Below are positions 56,474 through 64,000 of a stretch of 64,000 nucleotides of DNA, piece after piece. Origin of the DNA: Stagonosporopsis chrysanthemi (Eukaryota > Ascomycota > Dothideomycetes > Pleosporales > Didymellaceae); the NCBI GenBank assembly GCA_022560025.1, contig JAFISE010000026.1, forward strand, positions 124,001 through 188,000, read 5' to 3'. Below the pieces are notes generated by a model, which did not search any database, had not been told where the DNA came from, and saw only the letters and a program-made list of their open reading frames with translations. Both the position numbers and the translations under genes were made by a program. Numbering within the stretch: position 1 is the stretch's first letter; each line of letters starts with the position of its first letter.

Positions 56474-57919
56474 ATGGCTATCCATACTTTGAACCCACCT
56501 TGCCAGCCCCTGCGAGTATCAGGCGATGCAATCGTCAATGCCGCCGGAGAGCGTGTGGTGCTCAAGGGTACAGCTCTAGGTGGCTATCTTAACATGGAGA
56601 ATTTCATCACTGGCTACTCCGGTCACGAGCACGAGCATCGAGCTGCGCTTGCATCGGTTCTGGGCAAGGAGAAAGCACAGTTCTTCTTCGATCGATTGTT
56701 ACATTACTTCTTTACAGAGACCGATGCTGAGTTCTTCGCTGGACTATCCATGAACTGCATTCGCCTTCCATTCAACTACCGCCACTTCATCGATGATCAG
56801 AACCCAACATACTTCAAGCAAGAAGGCTTTGCCTTGTTGGACCGTGTCATTAACATATGCACAAAATACAACCTGTACGTTGTTCTGGATCTTCACGCTG
56901 CACCCGGTGGTCAAAACCAAGACTGGCACTCTGATGGCGGCCTCAACAAAGCTATGTTCTGGGAGTTCCGAGTGTTCCAGGATCAGGCCATCGATCTCTG
57001 GAAAGCCATTGCAGCACGATACAAGGGCAACCCAGTAGTATGTGGCTACAATCTGCTGAACGAACCGGCAGATCCAGAGCACAGTAGGTTGATTTCTTGG
57101 TATGAGCGCGCAGAACAGGCTATACGGGCGATAGACCCAGACACAATGCTTTTCATCGATGGTAACACCTATGCAATGGACTTCACCTATTTTCAAAACA
57201 TTCTGCCAAACTCGGTATACGCTTGCCACGATTACGCCATGTTTGGCTTTCCGATCCCCGGACAGCCCGCATATTCAGGAAGCGACGAGCAGAAAGGGAA
57301 GCTCAAGCGGCAGTTTGACCGCAAAGCATTATTCATGCGAGAGAACAATGTTCCCATCTGGAACGGCGAGTTTGGCCCCGTCTACGCAAATGAGGATGTT
57401 GACCCAGAGGCGGAAAGCGTCAACAACGCGCGATACCACATGCTGCAGGACCAGCTGACCATTTACAACCAAGACAAGGTCAGCTGGAGTATCTGGCTCT
57501 ATAAAGATATCGGCTATCAGGGTATGGTGTACCTCAACCCAGATACACCATATATGAAGCTCATTGCATCCTTCGTGGCCAAAAAGCAGAAGCTCGCTCT
57601 TGACTTCTGGGGTTGCGTCGATAAAGAGGGCGTCAGAGACATATACGAGCCGTTTGTCGGAAGCCTGAAGAAGATGGTGCCTGAGAAATTTCAGAAGAAG
57701 AAGTATCCTCATATTTGGACGTTTGACAGGCAGGTAGAAAGAGCCATCAGGGAGTGCTTGATGAGCGAGTATCTGGGCTGGGAATTTGCTGAGCTGTTCG
57801 AGGGGAAAACTGAAGCAGAGCTCGAAGAGCTAGCGAAGAGCTTTTCGTTCGAGAACTGCATCAAGCGGGATGGGTTGAATAAGGTTCTGCAGGAAGACGG
57901 CCAGAAGCCAACGAACTAA
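56474..57919 (+). CDS. GH5 glycoside hydrolase (exo-beta-glucanase-like, no signal peptide)
   Basis: Single exon of 481 residues. GH5 motifs: LRVSGDAIVNAAGERVVLKGTALGGYLN at the start, NCIRLPFNYRH at 94-104, VVLDLHAAPGGQN at 136-148, LLNEPAD with the acid/base E197, and WNGEFGP with the nucleophile E299. HDYAMFGFPIPG and WSIWLYKDIG (family WS-WxxK-type region) complete the TIM-barrel layout. There is no signal peptide, so it is likely intracellular or unconventionally exported, as for other cytosolic GH5 members that act on glucosides or glycolipids; substrate unknown. It follows the Zn2Cys6 gene on the same strand and may belong with the neighbouring sugar transporter. Confidence 0.94.
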   Translation: MAIHTLNPPCQPLRVSGDAIVNAAGERVVLKGTALGGYLNMENFITGYSGHEHEHRAALASVLGKEKAQFFFDRLLHYFFTETDAEFFAGLSMNCIRLPFNYRHFIDDQNPTYFKQEGFALLDRVINICTKYNLYVVLDLHAAPGGQNQDWHSDGGLNKAMFWEFRVFQDQAIDLWKAIAARYKGNPVVCGYNLLNEPADPEHSRLISWYERAEQAIRAIDPDTMLFIDGNTYAMDFTYFQNILPNSVYACHDYAMFGFPIPGQPAYSGSDEQKGKLKRQFDRKALFMRENNVPIWNGEFGPVYANEDVDPEAESVNNARYHMLQDQLTIYNQDKVSWSIWLYKDIGYQGMVYLNPDTPYMKLIASFVAKKQKLALDFWGCVDKEGVRDIYEPFVGSLKKMVPEKFQKKKYPHIWTFDRQVERAIRECLMSEYLGWEFAELFEGKTEAELEELAKSFSFENCIKRDGLNKVLQEDGQKPTN

Positions 57920-58337
57920 AGACCAGTCACACAGTTCACGGGTGTCTTTTATATAAACTCGAAAAGTGGTCTTGCAATGAAATCCCTGCTGATTCAAATA
58001 TCGGAGTCGGTCTCTGATGCAAGCTATATAACGTTTCTCTCCGGCTTCTTACACATCTTTCTTGCTCTGTTATGTGTCAAGGCTGCGACTTTGTTCACCA
58101 CTGCTGTCTGAGCTGCACTTACTGGGGATGTTATTTGTGAGGTAAATTGCACTACACTTCCAAAGGCTTGATATTCCGTGTACTTCAATTCGGGAACGAA
58201 GTTGGGCGCTTCAGGCCTGCATTTACCATCTTGTACAAGATAGCTTTTAGCAAGTGTTTCATCGAACTGTTTGCCCGACACCAAATGTCGATATGATGCG
58301 CTGGCTTATGTGGCCATCTATGTATGTAACGACTAAT
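57920..58337. other. Intergenic between convergent genes
   Basis: 418 bp. An 86-codon minus-strand frame at 58024-58284 starts at TTG, not ATG, and shows no motif; I do not annotate it. Confidence 0.5.
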
Positions 58338-59093
58338 CTAAAACGTGACTCTTTCCCACTCCGTTTCACTCTGCTCTTTCCAATAGTCAGTGCCACTTTC
58401 CTTAAAACCCATCTTCTGTAATACCTTCCCACTCCTTGAATTTGTCTTTTCGGTCTCCGCAATGAATCGCCTCACACCTCTCTCGCTGACCGCCCACTGC
58501 ATCACTGCCCTCGCCGCTGCGCCAGCAATTCCTTTGCCCCAGTGATCCCCGTGCACACCGTATCGCAGCTCAACCATCTCCTGCCATGGAGGCAATCGCT
58601 CATCATCTGCGGTCCGTTCTGGCATGGATGTTGTAGTGGCATCGCGGACTCCTGCATAGCCCACCCATTCAGCCTCATCCAGATTTAGGGACTCTAGGCC
58701 GCTAATTGACAAGAGGAAACCATCGTTGTCAACTAGGTCTAGTATCCGCATGTTTTCTAATCCCACCAATTTTCTCCCAACATCGCTGGAGATGAGATTC
58801 GAGCCATCACTCCTGACGCGGAGAGCGACAGCAAAGTCTCCCATTCCTCTCGGCTTCCAGCATCTCTCCAGGTCACGTGTGAAAACCACCTCCCTCGTTT
58901 CTTCAACGCTTAGGTCGCGAGCAAGGAAATGCGGTCCGAACGCCATTTGACAGAATGCCTCACTTGCGTGCAAGCTGCCATACAGGTGGATATAGTTGGG
59001 GTATCGAATCGCAATAGGGGTTGGTACGACAATAAGCCGTTCGGTCACGAGAACGAACGGCTTCTGGAGGTAGTCTGAGAGCTGACTAGACAT
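58338..59093 (-). CDS. GNAT family N-acetyltransferase
   Basis: Single exon of 251 residues. The C-terminal half carries the GNAT core: VELRYGVHGDHWGKGIAGAAARAVMQWA contains the acetyl-CoA loop (HWGKGIA; Q/R-x2-G-x-G/A type), followed by RFIAETEKTNSRSGKVLQKMGF (strand-helix, N-x2-S-x2-V/L-x3-GF). The N-terminal half (ERLIVVPTPIA) is a typical RimJ/RimL-like start. The acceptor substrate is unknown. No signal or membrane segment. Transcribed on the opposite strand to the GH5 gene. Confidence 0.87.
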   Translation of the reverse strand: MSSQLSDYLQKPFVLVTERLIVVPTPIAIRYPNYIHLYGSLHASEAFCQMAFGPHFLARDLSVEETREVVFTRDLERCWKPRGMGDFAVALRVRSDGSNLISSDVGRKLVGLENMRILDLVDNDGFLLSISGLESLNLDEAEWVGYAGVRDATTTSMPERTADDERLPPWQEMVELRYGVHGDHWGKGIAGAAARAVMQWAVSERGVRRFIAETEKTNSRSGKVLQKMGFKESGTDYWKEQSETEWERVTF

Positions 59094-59612
59094 GGCTGAC
59101 GCAGGAGGGGTCAGGTGGTTTGAGATATAAGGAAAGTCGTGTAGATCAGGTACAACCGATCAGCTCTCAGATAGAGTATTGCGGTGCGCTAGTCATTCGC
59201 AAACCTCAGCCCAAATCCGCCAGCGCATGCGAAACTGCATCACAAGTCTCGGCTGGCACTCCACAAGCACATCCAAGCCTTCCGATGGCCCTCAAAGGGG
59301 AGTTGATACGGGACTAAAGGTGGCTCATCAGGGCAGTGCAGGAGGCAAAGTGTTAATTGGTGGTGAGCAGGCTAAGCGAAGCCCAGTGCGGTTAGGCGTG
59401 CTCAGCGTGCGCTGGACGCCTATGTCATCAGATCTTTTACCATCTGAATCCAGATCTTACCCGTATCTAATTTGAGTGCATAAAAGCGAGGTGTGAGACT
59501 GACAACACATATAGCTACCGACCATTATTCTCTGCGCATCTTTGTCATATACTCCTTCATCTTCACCCCCTTTTTTCGCCGCTGAGCCAATCACAACACA
59601 TCAACCTTCAAC
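59094..59612. promoter_or_regulatory. Divergent intergenic, promoter of the cysteine-rich gene
   Basis: 519 bp. ATAAAA at 59480-59485, about 128 bp before the ATG of the cysteine-rich gene, is a plausible TATA element. Nothing else recognised. Confidence 0.5.
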
Positions 59613-59876
59613 ATGAATTACGCGCCAATGTCAGACCCCGAGGATTATGGAGCAGCCCAATCTCAGAATCTTGACGATCCGGGCTCGCGGCTCGGCCGCT
59701 GCTGCGACCGCTCTGGGCCGTGGGGTGTCGACATCTTCGCCAGCTGCATAGCTGGATGCTGGGCTGGAGTTCTCGCATGCTTCGATGGATGCGGCGATTG
59801 CTGCGGAGAGTGCTGTAGTGGCTGCGGGGATTGCTGTGGAGAGTGTTGCAACAGCCTTTGCAACTGCTTCAATTGA
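59613..59876 (+). CDS. Small cysteine-rich protein with GDCCGECC repeats
   Basis: 87 residues from an ATG preceded by a TATA-like element and an A/C-rich leader. The first 28 residues are acidic and cysteine-free; the rest holds 17 cysteines. A hydrophobic segment, WGVDIFASCIAGCWAGVLACF, is followed by two GDCCGECC units separated by a SGC, and the tail NSLCNCFN. Paired CC and C-x-C motifs can bind metals, as in metallothioneins, or be lipidated as in tail-anchored Cys-rich proteins. There is no N-terminal signal peptide, so a secreted effector is less likely. Family not recognised. The repeat also exists at the DNA level, so it may have expanded by tandem duplication. Confidence 0.68.
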   Translation: MNYAPMSDPEDYGAAQSQNLDDPGSRLGRCCDRSGPWGVDIFASCIAGCWAGVLACFDGCGDCCGECCSGCGDCCGECCNSLCNCFN

Positions 59877-60136
59877 GAACTCCAGTTGGAAGCGAGAGGT
59901 GCTTAGGTTGAGACTGCAGCTGCTTCACGAGATGGGAAAGGAAGTCGCGTAGTCGACGTGCAGATACCACGGCCACTACGCTCCTGCACGCATCACGAGC
60001 AAGCGCACCTGTCATTCCACAAGCCGTCTCTTGTACCACGCTTGAGCTTTTGCATCTCTCCACACATTTCTCGACGCAATCTTTAGGCGGCCATTTTATT
60101 TCACAGAACCATTACGACCCCGTCGCTACTGCAGAC

Positions 60137-60838
60137 ATGAATCGAACACGAAGCATTGCATACAACGCCTCTGCCGCAGGAGAACTTCGAGCACCACAAA
60201 ACAGCCCCGATAGGACTGCGACCAGGTCCATCCTGTCTCGCTCACATCCACCTTCAAGAGAGCGCCCTACAACTGGAAGGGCTAGCACCCCTCCAGTGGA
60301 CTGTGAGCTTGACCGACCTCCTCCTCTCCGCAGCTCCCTACTGGCTGATAGCAAATGATCTGGGCTAATGAGCCGGACTGCCGCAGCAAGAGCAACTTCA
60401 GGAACTCGCTCCGATGACCCTTTTGGCGACGAGTATAGGGTCGACGACTGGACTTGTCCAAGCTGCGGAGGTCGGGGAACTACCTCGTCAGAACGCATGA
60501 AGAACGTCAAGCAGAACGGTCCAGTTTACTTTACATGCGAAAACTCAGACTGCGGCGCTCGATTGGTGGCTAAGGGGAGAAGATTCAATGCATCTGGTGA
60601 ACTGCTTCAAGTCTGGATTGTTAGGGCATCACTGATGAGTCTTGCAGTCAAAGTGGAACAAGTTCGGCCAGAAGCCGCTGGGCGATCATTAGAAGGCCGG
60701 ACAAAGTCCAGAAATCTCATCCGCAGAGCTGGAAGAGCTATGAAGAAGGGCCTTGACAACATGAAGGGAGTTCTGTCCCGGGATGTCCATGCCACTTGTA
60801 CAGACCCACAGGCGCCGACTGAACAGACCTGTCAGTAG
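60137..60838 (+). CDS. Small zinc-ribbon-like protein
   Basis: Provisional exons 60137-60302 and 60387-60838, 205 residues. An in-frame TGA between two same-frame ORFs is removed by an 84-nt intron with donor GTGAGC and acceptor GCAG. Residues 1-70 are Arg/Ser/Pro-rich. Then comes a zinc-ribbon-like pair, WTCPSCGG and FTCENSDCGA, about 28 residues apart, and a basic C-terminus. A second short intron at 60610-60646 would give a shorter end, LQSKWNKFGQKPLGDH, which is equally plausible. Zinc ribbons are usually nucleic-acid or protein binding. Not recognised further. Confidence 0.52.
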
Positions 60839-61232
60839 CGCGACAGGCCGATTTGGAGATGTCCATACTGTACCCAGCAAATGCTCAGCTCTGACCTGCT
60901 ACGATGGCACATCGCGTACTACCATCGCAGCAGAACAGGATGAATTGCGTCCACCAGCCAGATGATGATGACGTTGTATTAGTGAGGGTGTTGCGTCCGG
61001 TCGTTATGCATGGACTCTACGCAGGTCAATATTTCGCTCAGAACTTGAGTTGTTAATGTAAGAAGTTCAACTAAACTCGATTGTGCCACGCTCGCATATC
61101 GAGGTAAATAGTACATCCAGGTCTGGGCTCCTTGTTCATGGGCTCTATCCAATGACAATGTTTGCATTCGCTCTCTTTCGTCGTCCCAACTCATCACCAC
61201 CTGCCCGGAGTTCTCCACATCGCTCTCCTAAC
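60839..61232. other. Intergenic between convergent genes
   Basis: 394 bp holding two 3' UTRs. Nothing recognised. Confidence 0.5.
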
Positions 61233-61852
61233 CTAAGCAAGCTTCTTCTCTGCCTTGGCAGCAGTTGCCTTAAGATCAGCCTCCAACTCCTTGCCCTCAG
61301 CCTTTGCTAGATCGCTGGCCTTCAGGCTCTGGTTGTAGGACCAAATCCTGCCGACCTGTGTAGCACCAACGCAGAACAGCAGCGCATTGACAGCAGCCAG
61401 CACAACGTTCTTGGGCCTGATGACGAAGCACCAGCGCGTCCAGATGGCGCCTGTGCACATAAGAGCGAAGTTCTGGGTCAACGAGAGCGACTCGGCAGGG
61501 CGCGCGAAGTCGGCTGCACCAGCGGCGACCATGGCCCATTTCATGACGGGTGCCCTGTGCAAGCAGTCAGTGTCTCGTGCTGCGTGTGGTGTTTATGTTT
61601 ATGCGGCTCCGCTCCGGGTCCGGAGATAGGGCATTGTCATGCTGTTGGCAGCAATTCGCAATGCCATTGCACACAGAAATTGAATGAGGCGTACCAAAAG
61701 TGGACAGTCTTGGGGCCAATGGGCGAGTTCCAGAACTTGGCGAAGCCGGCGGGTTCAGGGCCCGGTGCTGTTGAGGCATTGCGGCGGGCGTAGAACTGGC
61801 GGTAGTTTGTGCGGAAAGCGCTGAAGATGCGGGAGCCGGGGCGGAACGACAT
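61233..61852 (-). CDS. MPC2: Mitochondrial pyruvate carrier subunit (MPC2/MPC3 type)
   Basis: Exons 61852-61695 and 61554-61233, 159 residues. The N-terminus MSFRPGSRIFSAFRTNYRQFYARRNAS is basic and Ser-rich, a likely mitochondrial presequence. The core FAKFWNSPIGPKTVHFW followed by APVMKWAMVAAGAADFARPAE and SLTQNFALMCTGAIWTRWCFVI, then NVVLAAVNALLFCVGATQVGRI, is diagnostic of the MPC family (inner-membrane pyruvate import). The 140-nt intron cuts the codon for the W just before APVMKW. The tail is Lys/Glu/Ala-rich. Divergent from the complex I gene at 62086 over 233 bp. Confidence 0.95.
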
Positions 61853-62085
61853 GATGGCTGTGTGGGACCGTCGGAGAGGCGAGAGCTGGGCGGGTTCGTG
61901 GGATGTCGACGGTGCAGGAGCTGTTCTATTGTCGCGATGCCGGAAGTCAGATTTCGGATCATGGTTGGGCGGCGCTCCGATTGGCCTTGGCGAGGCGGGT
62001 CTGCGAGAGCTTCAGGAACGTCAGTTGGTGATGGCGACGCACTTCACCAATTGATACCCACCCACCCCCCGGAACTCGACTCACA
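61853..62085. promoter_or_regulatory. Short divergent promoter between MPC2 and NDUFA2 genes
   Basis: 233 bp between two divergent nuclear genes for mitochondrial proteins. GC-rich, without a clear TATA box. A shared bidirectional promoter would allow co-regulation; no specific site was recognised. Confidence 0.55.
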
Positions 62086-62520
62086 ATGGCGTCCAAGTAT
62101 GCGTTCAGCACGGGGCTGAAGGAGCTGAGGTTTTTGTTCTGCCAGACCAGCGAGCACAGCGCCGCGACACGGTACGACGCCCCGACGGACAGGACGAAGA
62201 TTGCCATGCGCCGGCATAGATGGCAGGGCACAACTGTAGCAGAATCGACGGCTAACCGGACATGTAGAAGCTTCCTCCAGCGCAGCTACCCCACAATGAA
62301 GAAGCACAACCCGCACACCCCGATCCTCATCCGCGAGGCCAGCGGCTTCGAGCCCACCCTCTTTGCGAGATACAGTGCGTCTGAACCGACACGTCATGCA
62401 GCAAACGGCACTGACATGTGTGTAGACTATGGAAAGGAGAAGAAGATCCAGCTGAAGGGTCTCGACGACAAGTCGATCGAGCAGAAGGTCACCGAGCTTG
62501 TGCAGTCCGAGTCAGCATAG
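62086..62520 (+). CDS. ndufa2: NADH:ubiquinone oxidoreductase (complex I) subunit NDUFA2/B8
   Basis: Exons 62086-62171, 62268-62374 and 62426-62520, 95 residues, the usual length. MASKYAFSTGLKELRFLFCQTS at the start, SAATRSFLQRSYPTMKKHNPHTPILIREASG in the middle, and YGKEKKIQLKGLDDKSIEQKV at the end match the L51/S25/CI-B8 (NDUFA2) thioredoxin-fold accessory subunit of complex I. Splicing restores TRSFLQRSYP across intron 1 (96 nt, GCTAAC branch) and RYNYGKEK across intron 2 (51 nt). No presequence is seen, as usual for this subunit. Confidence 0.96.
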   Translation: MASKYAFSTGLKELRFLFCQTSEHSAATRYDAPTDRTKIAMRRHRWQGTTVAESTANRTCRSFLQRSYPTMKKHNPHTPILIREASGFEPTLFARYSASEPTRHAANGTDMCVDYGKEKKIQLKGLDDKSIEQKVTELVQSESA

Positions 62521-62937
62521 AGGAATTGAAGGGAGACGCGGGGTGGAGAAGAGGCAAGAGAGATGCGAGAAAGACTCGAAAGAGCAGCGGCAAATTCGAG
62601 CACTGCCAGTGTACATGTGTATTATGAGCAATGTACTTGTTCCAACAGCCACCCTAGCGCCATCGAAGTTCATGTGGTGCCAGTTGACACTTCACAGGTG
62701 GCTGAATACGCTCTGGAGCTGAGAGAAGAGCCCACATCGGTCACTGCCCTATCCACTTGCAGCCATGCAGTGCAGGAGCGGCCCAGCATGATTTGCCGGA
62801 ACTCGGCGCTTACTGTAACCTGTGCCTCAGAGATGCATACAAGCATCTACTCTCTTCACCTTTTCATCGTCCACTCCCTCCACATCATTTTCACCTCCAC
62901 CAAGCGACAAGACACAATTTACCTCCAGACACTAACG
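62521..62937. other. Intergenic between two plus-strand genes
   Basis: 417 bp. The ORF track-like open frame here has no ATG of its own linking to a motif. The last 120 bases are C/T/A-rich, consistent with a leader for the gene at 62938. Confidence 0.45.
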
Positions 62938-63401
62938 ATGTCCCGATCGCATCTATTGGATCGCATCAAGCGTACTACCGCACGCTTACAACTTTGGGCG
63001 ATCAGACGCCCGTTCACTGCCGGAACGGGTGCGGCTATTTTCACAGGTTCAATCACAGCGCTAAGTAACCACACTTACGGGTTTGAACCAACGGGAGTCA
63101 GGTCCGGTAAGCTCCCTGATCCATGGCAGATCACATTGGTTGATATTAGTTCCATGTAGGATCTTTCGCGGCTTCATGGCATTCACGTATAGGACCTGTT
63201 GAAAGCGGGAGCAACTTCTCAACCTTTCAGAGCGCTGGAGCTGGAGGGTCGAAAGCTCTGTTCGTTTACGGCGTTCCTGCGGCATGCGCCGCACTCATCA
63301 CCGTCATGCTTGGGTATGGAATGCGTAACCGGACAACTATAAGACGCTTGAGATTCGAACGTCAGATTGGCATCAAGTACCAAAGACGCTTGCACAAGTG
63401 A
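62938..63401 (+). CDS. Small, probably mitochondrial, membrane protein
   Basis: Exons 62938-63106 and 63160-63401, 136 residues. The N-terminus (LLDRIKRTTARLQLWAIRRPF) is basic, amphipathic and acid-poor, typical of a mitochondrial targeting helix. A weakly hydrophobic segment (GTGAAIFTGSITAL) lies at about 30-43, and a strong one (ALFVYGVPAACAALITVML) at about 87-106, followed by an Arg-rich tail (RNRTTIRRLRFERQIG). The 53-nt intron has donor GTAAGC and joins in phase 1. Family not recognised. It lies downstream of the complex I subunit on the same strand. Confidence 0.7.
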
Positions 63402-64000
63402 ACAACAAGAAGCACAACGAAGAAGAGCTCGGTCGGAATTGCGCCGCTGTGATTGGTACATAGCGACGCAGAGTGGGGCTAAGCATATTAGATCAGAGAC
63501 AAGCTGCTGTTGGCAACCTTCGATTCTCTTGAGCTGACACCTTCCCAATACAAGTTGCGCCACATGCGACATACCAACGGTTAGCCGACTATGACGGCAC
63601 TGCACCGCATGCAAACCATGCTATACTACCGTATGTCCGCACATCCGGAAGCGTGAAGCGAGTGAAGACGCCATGAAGTGGTCAACAACTTCATATCAAG
63701 AACATGGTTCATACTGAAGATTTCAAGCTCTACCGATACTCAGTTCATAAAACACCTACACCCCGACCTTTTAAGACAGCCTTACTAAAGCTCCACATCA
63801 GTGTGAACGCAGCACACACATGTCGGCTGTCCACATTACATCTGAACAACCATCCATCCGAATCATCGAAGGATGCAACAGCTGGGCCTTTCTCGTGTGT
63901 ACGTCGCTTGGCCTGCTTGTCAATGCGCTTGATTTGAGTTGCTTCAACGCGAGGACTGTTGATTGCGTGAGATCAATCCAAATGACGATATGCTTGGCAC
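63402..64000. other. End of window, no gene recognised
   Basis: About 600 bp. A 77-codon ATG frame at 63704-63937 has no motif. A gene may begin or end just beyond the window. Confidence 0.45.

Noticed and set aside
58024..58284. 86-codon minus-strand frame
   Set aside because: Begins at TTG, with no ATG and no recognised domain.
1..64000. Transposon, CRISPR or phage-like system
   Set aside because: No transposase, reverse transcriptase, integrase, terminal repeats or regularly spaced repeats were found.

Overview
The window looks like nuclear DNA of a filamentous ascomycete (Pezizomycotina; Dothideomycetes is my best guess but is not proven here). The support is many short GT-AG introns (mostly 43-96 nt, with CTAAC/CTGAC-like branch sites) and fungal-specific families: a FlbC-type zinc finger, an ERT1/AcuK-type regulator, a Pex14-type peroxin, DUF3455 and CBM18 secreted proteins, and Spo22/Zip4. 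I modelled 28 protein-coding genes, re-deriving exon borders by hand so that the reading phases close. No rRNA, tRNA, transposon or CRISPR array was recognised.

Layout. 1-5.3 kb: no convincing gene; GC-rich, simple repeats, a 10-N assembly gap inside long G runs. 5.3-18 kb: FlbC-like C2H2 regulator (+), Nim1/Gin4/Hsl1-type kinase (+), CREG-like secreted protein (-), ribosomal protein eS30 (+, with a 5-nt exon), Fmp46-like redox protein (+). 18-28 kb: a 1,560-residue RRM protein (+), a small coiled-coil protein (-), a large ankyrin-like protein (-). 28-38.9 kb: DUF3455 secreted protein (+), Pex14-type peroxin (+), secreted three-domain chitin-binding protein (-), SDR (-), Hsp70-like ATPase (-), coiled-coil protein (+). 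38.9-48 kb, all minus: Spo22/Zip4 meiosis protein (11 exons), ERT1/AcuK regulator (7 exons), CENP-Q/Fta7-like kinetochore protein, a provisional coiled-coil gene. 48.8-59.1 kb: unrecognised 1,038-residue protein (+), then a sugar transporter (-) sharing a promoter with a Zn2Cys6 regulator (+), followed by a GH5 glycosidase (+), then a GNAT acetyltransferase (-). 59.6-63.4 kb: a 17-cysteine small protein (+), a zinc-ribbon protein (+), mitochondrial pyruvate carrier (-), complex I subunit NDUFA2 (+) and a small probably mitochondrial membrane protein (+).

Working together. Most genes are ordinary housekeeping or regulatory genes. Two neighbourhoods suggest shared function: the transporter/regulator/GH5 trio at 52.2-57.9 kb, which resembles a small sugar-utilisation cluster, and the MPC/NDUFA2/membrane-protein group at 61.2-63.4 kb, which may share mitochondrial roles and a divergent promoter. 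I did not find a clearly new defence or mobile system. The most unusual signals are gene-structure features (5-nt exon, start codon isolated in its own exon, a probable GC-AG intron, a DNA-binding motif split over four exons) and the tandem-repeat cysteine-rich protein.
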